Positions 46,907-60,238 of a DNA stretch of 64,000 nt are shown piece after piece. A model generated the notes under the pieces. It had not been told where the DNA came from and made no database searches. It saw only the letters and a list, made by a program, of their open reading frames with translations. The position numbers and the translations under genes were made by a program. Location of the stretch: positions 372,001 to 436,000 of the forward strand of contig NW_027192672.1 of NCBI RefSeq assembly GCF_949987515.2. The letters are read 5' to 3'. The DNA is from Delphinus delphis (taxonomy: Eukaryota > Chordata > Mammalia > Artiodactyla > Delphinidae). The first letter of the stretch is position 1. Each line of letters opens with the position of its first letter.

Positions 46907-48487
46907 GGTCTTCATTTGCTCACCGAATCTCTCCAATCCTATCACTGCTGCGTTTATGACCCTTGTACAAACGCTTGATTCTCTTTTGGAGACATAGCAA
47001 TCCATAGGTTTTAAGATACTTACTAGTCAGGTATATTCTTAGGCGTTTAATATGGGGTGTGGAGTCCATTTCATTGAGCAAGGAGTAGCTCTTGTCTATT
47101 CCATATTTGGCTTAAGGAACTTTATCTGTGCTCATTTCAATCTCTGGTTTTATGCAGCACCCCAACTCACCTTTCCACTTAAGCAAGCATAAGTTGGTTT
47201 TCTAAATTTGAGACCCTGTTCTGTTTTGTAATTCAGTTCCTCTGTAGCCAAGTTTACATTCCATGTGTTAGTGATATTTTTTGATGTTTCTTTTTCTGTG
47301 TGACTTATTTCAGTTAGAATCACCATACCCGAATCCACTCATTGTGCTGCTACGGGCCTGGTGACATAGATTTCATTGCTGAGTGATATTGCATTGTACG
47401 TGAGTACCACAACTTCTTTATCCATTTTTCACTTTCTGTGATATTGAACTTGTACTGTCAACGAGGTTGTTGTAAACAGAGGCGTCCCAAACTTTGGGGT
47501 GGCTGTGTCTTTTTGATTTTAATTTCCCTAAGCTATAGGACCATAAGTGGAAGTGCCCTAGGCTCTGTTGCTTTGTTTTTTAGATGTTTTAGGAAACACC
47601 ATACACTTCTCCCAAGTGTCTGTTGGCAATTTACATCCCGCCCATCAGCATAACAAGGCTCCCAGTTCTCCATTGCCTGTCCTGCCTTTCTGGATTTTAC
47701 ACTTTTTTCAGATGGTCCTTTTGACCGGGGGGAAGTGAGACTTCATTGTAGTGCAGATTTCCTTTGCAAGTTTGCTTGGTTGGCCGAAAAGGGCGTATGC
47801 ATTTTTTCCTGAATATATTCAGGAAAAAACGCATACGCCCTTTTTGGCCAAGTGCATCATTGTGGACGTTCTGCCTCTTTTCCTATGCTTTCAATGAATT
47901 TCCAGTCTACCTCCTGAAATCGGTTTCCTGCAATTCTGCCCCGCTTTCTAGTTCTCTTGGCAGCCTTACTTCAGTCTATTTTTGGACGATAGCTGTCATT
48001 TATAACTCTGCAGGTTTGTGAATTACAGTGCCCCTGAGCTCCTTTCTTCAACTCGCTTTCTTGTGAGCTGGCCGCAACACCGCAGGATGGCTTCAGGCCC
48101 TAATCTGGTTCCGGCACGGCACGCTGAGCCTTTGGTTATTTCCTCTTCCTGGTGGGAAATGAGAGTTAAATTTGCCCGTCCAGACACCTCCAGCTAGTTT
48201 CTCATTGGTTCTCGCTATTCCTGTTCATCTTCCGCAGAAATTGCAAACTGGGCCAAACAGGAGGTTAAAGGGACTGACTCTCCAAGTCGGGAGAGTGTTA
48301 GTAAAGCGTCTGGAATGTTGCACCAGAGTACCAGGGTACGAAAACTGAGACATATTTGAACACGTCTCCCGATCACATGGTTGATCATACTCTAGGTTCC
48401 ACATGCATGTTTTAGCTGAAAGAAGAATACCTTAAACCTGGGTAGTTGAAACCCGTGGAATGGGTACCATGCAATATGACTTCAAAG
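46907..48487 (+). repeat. Satellite monomer 24, mixed A/B markers
   Basis: 1,581 bp. TTATGACCCTTGTAC and CTTTCCACTTAAGC are shared only with the monomer at 61,667; later bases diverge from it. Palindrome 47,780-47,851 has two left-arm changes (GGCCGAAAAG, ATGCATTTTTT). Confidence 0.9.
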
Positions 48488-50064
48488 GGTCTTCATTTGC
48501 TCACCGAACCTCTCCAATCCTATCACTGCTGTGTTTATGCCCCTGTACACATGCTTGATTCTCTTTCGGAGACATAGCAATCCATAGGTTTTAAGATACT
48601 TACAAGTCAGTAACATTCTTAGGAGTTTAATATACGGTGTTGAGTCCATTTCGTTGAGCAAGGAGTAGCTCTTGTCTATTCCATATTTGGCTTAAGGAAC
48701 TTTATCTGTGCTATTTCAATCTCTGGTTTTATGCAGCACCCCAACTCACCTTTCCCCTTAAGCAAGCATAAGTTGGTTTTCTAAATTTGAGACCCTGTTC
48801 TGTTCTGTAATTCAGTTCCTGTGTAGCCAAGTTTACATTCTGTGTATTACTGATATCTTATGATGTTTCTTTTTCTGTGTGACTTATTTCAGTTAGAATC
48901 ATCATACCTGAATCCACTCATTGTGCTGCTAAGTGCCTGATGACACAGATTTCATTGCTGAGTGATATTGCTTTGTAAGTAAATACCACAACTTCTTTAT
49001 CCATTTTTCACTTTCTGCGATGTTGAACTTGTACTGTAAACGAGGTTCTTGTAAACAGAGCCGTTCCAAACTTTGGGGTGGCTGTGTCTTTTTGATTTTA
49101 ATTTCCCTAAGCTATAGGACCAAAAGTGGAAGTGCCCGAGGTTCTGTTGCTTTGTTTTTTAGATGTTTCAGGAAACACCATACACTTCTCCCGAGTGTCT
49201 GTTGGCAATTTACATCCCGCCCATCAGCATAACAAGGCTCCCAGTTCTCAATGGCCTGTTGCCTTTCTGGATTTTACACTTTTTTCAGATGGCCCTTTTG
49301 AACGGGAGGAAGTGAGACTTCATTGTAGTGCAGATTTCCTTTGCAAGCTTGCTTGGTTGGCCAAAAAGGGCGTATGCGTTTTTTCCTGAATATATTCAGG
49401 AAAAAACGCATACGCCATTTTTGGCCAAGTGCATCATTGTGGACGTTCTGCCTCTTTTCCTATGCTTTCAATGCAATTCCAGTCTACCTCCTGAAATCGG
49501 TTTCCTGCAATTCTGCCCCGCTTTCAAGTCCTCTTGGCAGCCTTACTTCAGTCTATTTTTGGACGATAGCTGTCATTTATAACTCTGCAGGTTTGTGAAT
49601 TACAGTGCCCCTGAGCTCCTTTCTTCAACTCGCTTTCTTGTGAGCTGGCCGCCACACCGCAGGATGGCTTCAGGCCCTAATCTGGTTCCGGCACGGCATG
49701 CTGAGCATTTGGTTATTTCCTCTTCCTGGTGGGAAATGAGAGTTAAATTTGCCCGTCCAGACACCTCCAGCTAGTCTCTCATTGGTTCTCCCTATTCCTG
49801 TTCATCTTCCGCAGAAATTGCAAACTGGGCCAAACAGGAGGTTAAAGGCGCTGACTCTCCAAGTTGGGAGAGTGTTAGTAAAGGGTCTGGAATGTTGCAC
49901 CCGAGTACCAGGGGAGGAAAACTGAGACATATTTGAACATGTCTCCCGTTCACACGGTTGATCATACTGTGGGTTCCACATGCATGTTTTAGCTGAAGAA
50001 AGAATACCTTAAACCTGGAGAGTTGAGACCCGTGGAATGGGTACCATGCAATATGACTTCAAAG
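48488..50064 (+). repeat. Satellite monomer 25, type A
   Basis: 1,577 bp. Palindrome 49,357-49,428 has one right-arm change (CGCCATTTTTGG). Private GACCAAAAGTGG and GCCCGAGGTTC near 49,120-49,143. Confidence 0.92.
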
Positions 50065-51641
50065 GGTCTTCATTTGCTCACCGAACCTCTCCAATCCTAT
50101 CACTGCTGCATTTATGCCCCTGTACACTCGCTTGATTCTCTTTCGGAGACATAGCAATGCATAGGTTTTAAGATACTTACTAGGCAGGTACATTCTTAGG
50201 CGTTTAATATGCGGTGTTGAGTCCATTTCGTTGAGCAAGGAGTAGCTCTTGCCTATTCCATATTTGGCTTAAGGAACTTTATCTGTGCTCATTTCAATCT
50301 CTGGTTTTATGCAGCACCCCAACTCACCTTCCCCCTTAAGCAAGCGTAAGTTGGTTTTCTAAACTTGAGACACTGTTCTGTTTTGTAATTCAGTTCATGT
50401 GTAGCCATGTTCACATTCTGTGTATTAGTGATACCTTATGATGTTTCTTTTCTGTGTGACTTATTTCAGTTCGAATCATCATACCTGAATCCACTCATTA
50501 TGCTGCTACTGGCCTGATGACATAGATTTCATTGCTGAGTGATATTGCATTGTACGTAAGTACCACAGGTTCTTTATCCATTTTTCACTTTCTGCGATAT
50601 TGAACTTGTACCGTAAACGAGGTTCTTGTAAACAGAGCCGTCCCAAACTTTGGGGTGGCTGTGTCTTTTTGATTTTAGTTTCCCTAAGCTATAGGACCAT
50701 AAGTGGAAGTGCCCTAGGCTCTGTTGCTTTGTTTTTTAGATGTTTCAGGAAACACCATACACTTCTCCAGAGTGGCTGTTGGCAATTTACATCCCGCCCA
50801 TCAGCATAAGAAGGCTCCCAGTTCTCCATGGCCTGTTGTGCCTTTATGGATTTTACACTTTTATCAGATGGCCCTTTTGACCAGGTGGAAGTGAGACTTC
50901 ATTGTAGTGCAGATTTCCTTTGCAAGCTTGCTTGGTTGGCCAAAAAGGGCGTATGCGTTTTTTCCTGAATATATTCAGGAAAAAACGCATACGCCCTTTT
51001 TGGCCTAGTGCATCATTGTCGAGTTTCTGACTCTCTTCATATGCTTTCAATGCAATTCCAGTCTACCTCCTGAAATCGGTTTCCTGCAATTCTGCCTTGC
51101 TTTCAATGTTTCTTCATAGCCTTACCTCAATATATTTTTAAAAATAGTTGGCCTTTATAACTCTGCAGGTTTTTGAATTGCAGTGGCCCTTAGCTCCATT
51201 TTTTAGCTCTTATTTTTGTGGTCTTGCCCCGTAACCACAGGATTCCTTGAAGCCCTATTTTTCTTCTGGGGCATCTTGCTGTGCCTTTGGTTAATTCTTC
51301 TTACTGATGTGATATTAGAGTGACATGTGCCCATTGAAACCGCTACAGCTAGTTTCTCACTGGTTCCCCCTATTCCCATTCATCCTCTGCACTAACTGCA
51401 GACTGTGCGATACCAGAACTTAAAGGCATTGACTCCATGTGGGGATGTTGTTAGTAAAGCGGCTGGAATGTCGATCCGGAGCCCCAGGAGAGGAAAAATG
51501 AGGTGCGTTTTAGAAACCTTTCCCGATCATATGGTATACCAGTCGCTGGGTTTCCCAAGCATGGTTTAGCTGTAGGAAGATTCCCTTCAACCTGGAGTGT
51601 TGGGACCCTTGGACTGAGTAGCATGAAGTATTGCATTAAAC
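50065..51641 (+). repeat. Satellite monomer 26, B-like, left edge of block 3
   Basis: 1,577 bp. From CACCTTCCCCCTT near 50,326 it follows the monomer at 35,294. Palindrome 50,936-51,007 has one mismatch at its right end (GGCCTAG). It then passes into the transitional type. Confidence 0.9.
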
Positions 51642-53390
51642 TTTCGGCAGTTGCTCACCAAAGCTCACCAATCCTGTCAGCCCCAAGTGTCCAGCCTTAT
51701 GTCTTATCCAGCTGTGGGTTTATATGTGGTCAATCCAGGTTGCATCACAGCCCCTGAGCGAATTTTGTAAGAATTTTTCTCTCTTTCATTGTTTCAGCGT
51801 TTTGTTTTTAAAATTTATTTCTATAATGGGGTTTAGCTCCTTTTCACTGCTGTGTTTGTGCCGCTCTGCACACACTTGATTCCCTTATGGAGATATATCA
51901 ATACATGGGTTTTAAGATTCTTATTCCTCAGATATATTTCTCTGCGGTGTATAGGGTGTGTTGAGGCCAGTTCATTGAGCAAGGTGTAGATCTTGTCTAA
52001 TACCTATTTGGTTTATTGAACGGTATCTGTGCCAATTTCAAACTCTGGTTTTATGCATCACCCCACCTCTCCTTTCCCCTAGCTGACATAAGTGTGTTTT
52101 CTAAATGTGAGACACTGTTCTGTTCTGTAATTCATTTCTTGTGCAGCCATATTTACCCTCCCTCTATAAGTGATATCTTATGATATGTTTCTTTTTCTGT
52201 TTGACTTATTTCAAGTACTATTATCGGACCTAAATCCACTCTTTATCCTTCTACTAGCCTTATTACATTGATTTCATGGTGAAGAGATATTCCATTGTAC
52301 ATAAGTACCACATCTTCTTTATCCATTGTTCTCTTTCCTGGGATATTTAAGGTGTACTGAAGTTGAGGTTCTTGTAAACAGAGTAGCCCTAAACTGTGGT
52401 GTGCTTGTGTCTTGTTGATTTTTAGACTTCCCTAGATATACTCCCATGATTGGAAGTGTCCTATGCTCTGTAGCTCTGTTTTTTAGATGATTTAGGAACC
52501 ACCATACACTTCTCCAGAGTGGCTCTCGGCAGTTCACACACTGCCTATCAGCGTATAAAGGCTCCCTGTTCTCCATGGCCTGTCCTGCATTTCTGGTTTT
52601 TACAATTTTTTAGGATGACCCTTTTGACCGGTGGGAAGTGAGACTTCTTTGTTGTGCACATTTGCATTGCTTGCTTGCTTCGTTGCCCATAAAGTGCGTA
52701 TGCGTTTTTTCCTGGATATAATCAGGAAAAAATGCATACGCCCTTTTGGGCCAACTGCATCATTGTCGAAATTCTGCCGCTTTTCATGTGCGTTAAAGAC
52801 GAGTCCAATCTATCTCTTGAAATCTGTTTCTTGCAATTCTGTCTTGCATTCAGATCCTCTTCTTTGCCTTACCTCAACATATTTTTGGACGTTAGTTTTC
52901 ATTTATAACTCTGCAGGTTTGTGAATTGCAGTGACCCTGAGCTCCATTTTTTAAGTTGCTCTTTTGTGAGCTGGCCTCAAACCCGCAGGATTGCTTCAGG
53001 CCCTATTTTGGCTCTGGCGAGGCAGGCTGAGCCTTTCTTTAATTCTTATTCTTAATGGGAAATTAGAGTGATATGTGCCCGTCCAAACCCCTACAACTCT
53101 TCTCTCATTGGTTCCCCCTCTTCCCGTTCATCCTCCTCACAATTTGCAAAATGTGTGAAACAGAAGTTTAAATGTGCTGATTCTCCAAGTGGGGAGATTC
53201 TAAGTAGCGTGGCTGGAATGGTGAACAGGAGCACCAGGAGAGGATAAATGAGGTGCATTTTAGACACATCTCCCGATCACATGGTGTACAGTCCTCTGGG
53301 TTTTCCATGCATGTTTTAGCTGTAGGAAGATCCCTTGAACCTGCAGATTTGGGACCCATTGAATGGGTACCAGGTAGTATTACTTTAAAG
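51642..53390 (+). repeat. Divergent long monomer, block 3 copy
   Basis: Copy of 36,871-38,621, 1,749 bp, retaining the extra segment at 51,680-51,846. Imperfect palindrome at 52,683-52,754. Small deletions (for example CCCCTAGCTGAC near 52,080) account for the 2-bp shortening. Confidence 0.88.
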
Positions 53391-55064
53391 GGTGTGCATT
53401 TCCTCACCCAACCTCACATTTCTCTTAGCGCAAACAGTTTCCAGCCTTATGTCTCATCCTGCTGTGGGTCTAGATGTGTTCAATCCATGTTGCATCACCG
53501 TCCCTGAGGAAAAGTTGTAAGAGGTTTTCTCTGTCTCTCTGTCGTTTATTTTTTTCAATTTATTACTATATTGGTTACAGCTGATTTTCAAAGCTCTGTT
53601 TCTTGCTGCTGTACATCCACTTGATTCGCGTACAGAGAGACATCAATAAATTCTTTTTCAGATTCTTACCAGTCGTATATATTCTTTTCCGGTGACTTGA
53701 GTGTGCTGAGTGCAGTTCTTTTAGCTACCGTGTAGGCCTTGTTGATTATCAGTTTGGTATTTGGAATGGTATCTTTGCTAATTTCAACCTCCTGGATGAT
53801 GCCTCACCCCTCCCCACCTTTCCCGTTTAGCAGCCTTATGCGTGTTTTCTACATATTTGACTATGTTTTTGTTTTGTAATTTATTTCATGTGTAGCCATT
53901 TTGGATTCCACCTTTAAGTGATATCTTATGATATGTGTCTTTTTCTTTTTGAATTCTGTCACTTAGAATGATCATACGTAACTCCTCCGGAGTCGTTACA
54001 ACTGGCCATATTTCATTGATTTCCAGGCTGAATAATATTCCACTCTACCTAAGTACCACATCTCTATCCATTTTTCCCCTCCAGAGACATTTAAGTTATA
54101 TCCTAGTCGAGGATCTTTTAAACAGAGAGGGGGTAAACATTGGGGTGCCTGTGTCCTCTCGATTTTTGTTTTTCCCAAGATATACGCCCATGAGTGCAAG
54201 TGCCCTATGCTCTGTAGCTCATTTTTTAGATGCTTTAGTAAACACAATACACTTCTCCAGAATGGCCGTTGGCAATATACATTTCCACTATAAGTCTCAC
54301 AGGGCTCCCTCTTCTCGTTGCCCTGTCCTGCATTTCTGTTGTTTACGCTTTATGAGGATGGCTCTTCTGACTGATGCGAAGTGATATCTTTTGTAGTATT
54401 GACTTCCAGTGCCCACCTGTTTGGTTGGCTAAAAAAGTGTATGCCCTTTTCTTGAATATATACAGAAAAGAACGCATACACCCTTTTTGGCCAACTGCAA
54501 TGTTGGCAATGTTCAGCTCCTTTTCTTGTGCTTAATGGCGAGTCCTTTCTACCTCCTCAAATCCCTTTCCTGCCATTCTCCCTTGCTTACAAGTCCTTTT
54601 CTCTGACTTTCCTCAAGACATTTTTCAGTGATGGATATTTTCAACTCTGCAGTTTTGTGAATTTTACTGCCCCTGAGTTCCATTGTTCAACTCGTGTTTA
54701 TGGGAACTGGCCACAAAGCAGCGGGATTTCCTCAAGCCCTATACTGTTTCCATGGGCAACCCTAGCCTTTGGTCAATTCGTCTTCCTGATTGGAAATTAG
54801 AGTGACATGTGCCTGTCTGAACACCTAGGACTTGTCTCTCATTGTTCCTCATCCTTCCGCTTCATCCTCTGGACAAATTCCAAACTGTACGCAACAGGAT
54901 GTTGACAGTGCTGACATCTCCAAGTGGGGAGACTGTTAGTAAAGACGCTGGAGGGGTGAACCCGAGCACCAGGAGATGAGGAGATGAGATGCCTTTTCCA
55001 AACTCTTCCCGATCAGACGGTATACCATCCTCTGGGTGTGACAGACATGTTTTAGCAGTAGGAA
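53391..55064 (+). repeat. Most divergent long monomer, block 3 copy
   Basis: Copy of 38,622-40,304 without the extra 9-bp TTGGCAATG. Degraded palindrome at 54,425-54,494. Confidence 0.85.
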
Positions 55065-56945
55065 GAGTCCCATTCATGTAAGGAGAACACCAGGGCTTTT
55101 TCAAAATCAGTGTCTCCCCGAAACCCAAACTGGGGAAGTTTTTAAGCTACGGCTACACATATGTTCATTAAGGGCCTTGGGAAGTAGGCAGAGTCCAAAC
55201 TTTAGATGATTGAAGTCTTCAGGGTCAGAAGCACTCACCACCAGCTTCCCTTAGGCTACACTTTAACTGTCATTGATAGATGATGTCAATAAAAATATCT
55301 ATTCTTTTTCAGATTATTTCCCCTTATAGGTTATTGCAAAATGTTGAGTGTAGTTCCCTGTGCTATACAGTAGTTCCTTGTTGATGATCTATTTTATACA
55401 TAGCAGTGTGTATGTGTTCATTCCAAACTGTTAATTTATCCCTCCTCCCACCTTTCCCCTTTGGTAATAATAAATTATAAGATTTTATACTTCTCAGAAA
55501 TGGGGGAGCTGAAAGAGAGGTATCATTTTCAATGGAAAAGCATTTAAAACAAGATTGAAGGTTTAACCAAGATTATTAGCTGTACATCCTTGGAAAGAAA
55601 TCACTTCGTTTCTCTAATATTGACCTGACAAATAAGACAAACCTTTTCACTGAACTTGCTTATAAAAAGTGATGGAAATATCAAATGGAAGTGTTAAAAA
55701 CATCTTATTTTACCCGAGCCTTATACACTGTTCTATGTTAACTACAGTTTGGCTCACACATCTGCTCATTGAGGTTACAATAGTCTCAATTTCTGTTACT
55801 GATCCTCCAGAGTGGACCCCAACAAGTGTCCCCCTGCCCAGTGTCATTGGGGCCAACAGATCGAGACTGAGTTTGGTTCACAAGCAAAGGAAACTTTATA
55901 TTTTGATCAGAGAATGGAGAGGTGAGAGCATGCACTACCCCGTGGGCTGTGGGCTGGGCTGCTGTGTAGAGATCCTGTCAGAGTCAGTGGGAGGGAGGGA
56001 GGCAGCGGAGCTCTCGAGGGCCGGGTTGGCTGTAGCTCAGGCTCTATATCGTGGAGTCTGCACTGGGCCCCAGGAGCTGAGGTGTCGACCCAGCCATTCT
56101 GCACTAGGAAATCTGGTCTGAAGTGCCGGGTGTGGAACCTCTGCATGCGGGACCCTAGGAGCACGTGAAATTAGACAAAGCACAAAGGATAAAAAAGGTT
56201 AGACTTGACTTTATTGCCCAGATTCTATTTTTATCTCCCAGGGATTTTTAATGGGCTTTGCTGGGGACAAACCCCTCCTCTGCCTTTTGTCCCGTTCCTC
56301 ATTCTTGGAGTGCTGAGGGTGCAGACCCTTCTTCTGTAACTGCTGAGTGCTGAGTTGGGAGCCCTCATACCCTGGGGCGAGGGTCAGAGCTTCTCCCCAG
56401 CAGCCTCCCGGTGACGTTGATTGTCCCCAGGACCCCTGCCTCCCTGCTCGTCCACCTGAGCACCAGCATTGGAAGTGTTATAGATTCTAATGACCTTTAA
56501 GGGTCCAGGAAAGAGATGTGCAGAGACGCTGTGGGGGCCGGTTTCACCCCGCCCCACATTTGTTCGGCCACCTTAGGCTGACCGTCTCTGCCAGCCTAGA
56601 TGCTCTGACCAGTAGTCTGCGCTTTCTTAAGTTAGGCCCCTGAATTAACGTACAAACAGCACCAGGTGTCAGAGCCCTGCCCGCTCAACTCCCAGACAGT
56701 CCAGGGTCAGTGGTGACCAAGGACCATGATGGCTACTGAGTCAACAGCCTTTTGAAGTAAACAGGAGTCCAGCCGGTCTTATTGGTCACCATCATCATGG
56801 TGTCTGTAGGCTTTTCTATGGTGACAGTGTGGTATACTGTTCCCCCGCCAAGATTATTAGCTCCCCTCTGGGTGCAGTAAGTCCTGCAAGCAGTAGTCTA
56901 CTCTTTTGGGACACACTCTTGTTGTTTTATGAGAGAAACTCCAGG
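55065..56945. other. Core 3, first part: LINE-1 3' UTR piece, unrecognised DNA, possible LTR
   Basis: Copy of 40,305-42,185 at +14,760. LINE-1 3' UTR piece at 55,305-55,469; possible minus-strand LTR at 55,804-56,219. Private CATCTGCTCATTGAGG near 55,760. Confidence 0.75.
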
Positions 56946-58024
56946 TCAAGTGATGTTCACACGAGTCGTCATGGTGCCCTGTTGCCCCCGGTTATCTCTC
57001 TGGATGTTGGAGTTGGAGGGCCTCCTCACTCGAGGTCGGTGTGCCCACGGAGCGAACCCTGCAACTTCAGGGCATGGTTGGTGGTTAGGATCACCACGTG
57101 GGGTCCTTTTCCCTTAGGAGGGAGGTGGCCTTTTGGGCTGCTGATTTCCAGGTTTTTAGATACCGCCAGTATCTTGGCCAGATGTGGCAGTAGGCCAAGC
57201 CCCTTAGTGACCGTAGTTTATCCTACCTGGATGGCATTCTTGCATTGTTCCATTTCAAGTGGTCCCAGTTTTTGCACTAATTCTCCAATGGCGATTCACC
57301 TTTCACCGGGAATGTAAAGGTCAAAGGGTTTAGCTAAATTAGGGAGTTCCAGGGCAAGGGTCTGAATTGACTGCTCTTTCCATTCTTGAAAGGCCACTTC
57401 TGGATTCTATTCAAAAGGATCATCATCTTTTCCTTTCAGTGTTTCATATAGAGGCCCAGCTAGTAGACTGTAGTTAGGGATCCAGAAGCAGCAAACCCTG
57501 GCCTCCCCAGGAACCCCTAAGCTGTCTTCTAGTTTTAGAAAGGGGTAAGGCTGAAAATGGTTTCTTCCCTTTCCTGGGATGGGCTTCTCTGACCTTCTGT
57601 GAGAATGAAGCCCAGGCAGGTCACCGCAGTCTGTGATATTTGAGCTTTTTCTTGGACAACTTCTATCCTTTATTGGCTTGGTAGTTCAGAGGCCTCCTTA
57701 GTAGGGCTGGTGATCAGAATGTCGTCTGCATATTGAAGGAGGGTTTCCTTTTCCAGAAGTAGAACTTTTAGGTCTTTAGCTAAGCTTTCCCCAAAGATGG
57801 TGTGGGAATTTTTGCACCCTTGGGGCCAGACGGCCCGGAAGTATTGTTTTAGTTGTATGTTGAGTCCTGCCACTCACAAGCCAAAATTTCTTGTGACTCT
57901 GGGACTAATGGAATACAAAAGAAGGCATCATTGAAGACTAATACAGAATACCATGTCCTGGTGGTTGGTAGAATGACCAGCAGGGTGTAGGAATTAGGAG
58001 CAACTGGAGGTATATCCTCGGTGG
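56946..58024 (-). pseudogene. pol: Decayed class-I pol, core 3
   Basis: Same remnant as at 8,462-9,540 with the same lesions: stop in place of tryptophan at 57,407-57,409, YADD at 57,721-57,732, and loss of most RNase H and integrase. It has one further private change near the YADD frame (CCAGAAGTAGAAC on the plus strand). Confidence 0.85.
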
Positions 58025-59498
58025 CTTCACTGACTGTCCTGACATCCTTTACCAGGTCCCCAGCAGCCCATGGGGCTCTCGTGGTCAGACCAATCCCAGA
58101 ATATGGAGCTCACCTGGGCAGGTACCCCACCCCCACCCCAGCCCACGGGGCTCTCGTGGTCAGGCCCCTCCCAGGATACAGAGCTACCCTTGCAGGTACC
58201 GTGGCAGGGCTGGGCACACAGGAACCGTGCACATAGCCCTCATTGCAGAGCACCCCCAGCTCACCTGTCGCTCAGAGCTGACACAGAGCACCTCAGAGCA
58301 GGACTTGAACTAACAAACAGCAGCTGCGACAGGTCTGTGACCCTGGGCATCACTCCGTGAGGCCTCCCTCCACCTGGTCTTCCAGAGACTTCCACTGCAC
58401 CCGGGGCACCAGGCCTCTGTCTCCAACCACCACCCACCCCTCCTCTGCCTGACTCCTGGGTTCCTCTCATTAGGAGAGGGTTTTCTTGAAGTTGTCTCCC
58501 ACTCATGGGCCAGATAAAATGATTAGAAAACAAGCCAAAGCTGCAGCCCCTTGTCTATCCTGACTCTCAGGAGCCCACACCTGTTCCTTGGACCTGGCCG
58601 GTTCAGCAAGTTCCATTTTCTGCAACTGTGAGCCCCCGAGGGGTGATGATTGGCTGACCTGGGCAGCCTTACCGTGCCGGCCAGCCCTCCCCAGGTGTGC
58701 CTGGGTTGAGATCAATATAAATACCACTCCAGGCAGCAAGAGCCCCTGCAGCCGTGCCTGACGCCATTTTCTCTGCCCTGTCAGCAGTCTCGGGGCTGGG
58801 CTGGTGGGAGGGAGTGAGAGGCCACGGCTTTGTGGGTGGCCCAGTGTGAGTGGGGCTCTGCTGGACTTTCTGCAGCAGTTGCCAGGCTGCCACCTGCTAA
58901 AGAAGAGGATGTGTCACCCATACCTGCTGCTGGAATTTCTCCCTGGGCAGAGGTGAGGAAGGAAAAAAGCAGTGGGGGCAGGGACAGGACGGGTATCTCA
59001 GGCAGGGAAATGGAAATCTTCCAGAAGAGCACCCAGGGCCAGGACCATCCTGGCTGGCCTGCAGGCACCAAGTCGGCCGGCATGCTGTCACTCGTGTGGC
59101 TCTATGGCCCTTCCTCTAGGCTTTCAAGTCCTTGTATATATTCAGGTGTTTTACCTGGGACGGGTGGGAATAGTTCAGCAGCAACTGGCCTGGGGCTCAG
59201 CTCACGTTTACTCACAGATGCCTCGGCACGGTGCCCCAGCTTTGCAATGAGGACGCTTGTTGCGTGGGGGCTGCTGGCTGAATGGGAGACGATTCCTCAC
59301 CACTGACCAACTTCAGAATTGTTTACAACTGGAGCAAGTGCCCTGATACGGTTTTCCTCTGTGTAACTGGTGGGTTCTGTGTTTTTTTTCTCTTTTTCGT
59401 TTTTGGTTCAAGGTAGATTTTATTCCTCTTTTTTGTATTTACAGATATAAGCATGGAAATAATTTATTCATATAAATACATGTATGTGCAGGGAATAA
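58025..59498. other. Core 3 GC-rich segment
   Basis: Copy of 9,541-11,014. The 75-bp two-copy repeat starts at 58,065. No recognised gene. Confidence 0.5.
58634..58759 (+). promoter_or_regulatory. CCAAT/TATA promoter-like arrangement, core 3
   Basis: ATTGG at 58,649-58,653 and TATAAATA at 58,716-58,723 are intact. One nearby substitution (GCCCCCGAGG) lies outside the boxes. Confidence 0.4.
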
Positions 59499-60238
59499 TT
59501 GTTTTTTCTGTTTTATTTTTTAAATTTTACTTCTTTTTAATTTTGAATTTTATTTTATATTTTTATACAGCAGGTTCTTATTGGTTATCTATTTTATACA
59601 TATAAATGTATACATGCCAATCCCAGTCTCTCAACTCCTCCCACCACCACCCCCCCAACAGCTTTCCCCCCTTGTTGTCCATACGTTTGTTGTCTACATC
59701 TGTTGCTCTATTTATGCCTTGCAAAATGGTTAATCTGTACAGTTTTTCTAGGTTCCACATATATGCATGAATATACAAGATTTGTTTTTCTCTTTCTGAC
59801 TTACTTCACTCTGTATGACAGTCTCTAGATCCATCGACGTCTCTACAAATGACCCAATTTCATTCCTTTTCATGGCTGAGTAATATTCCATTTTATATAT
59901 GTACCACAGCTTTATGCATTCGTCTGTCTGTGGGCATTTAGGTTGCTTCCATTACCTCGATATTGTAAATAGTGATGCAATGAACATTGCGGTGAATGAC
60001 TCTTTTTGATTTATGGTTTTGTCTGGGTATATGTCCAGTACTGGGATTGCTGTATCATATGGTAGTTCTATTGTTAGTTTCTTAAGAAATTCCATATTGT
60101 TCTCCATAATGACTGTATCAATTTATATTCCCAACAATAGTGGAAGAGGGTTCCTTTTCTCCACACCCTTTCCAGCATTTTTTGTTTGTAGATTTTCAAT
60201 GATGCCTATTCTACCAGGTGTGAGGTGATACCTCATTG
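59499..60238 (-). mobile_element. 5'-truncated LINE-1 3' end, core 3
   Basis: Copy of 44,739-45,478 with the same abrupt junction to satellite. Confidence 0.88.
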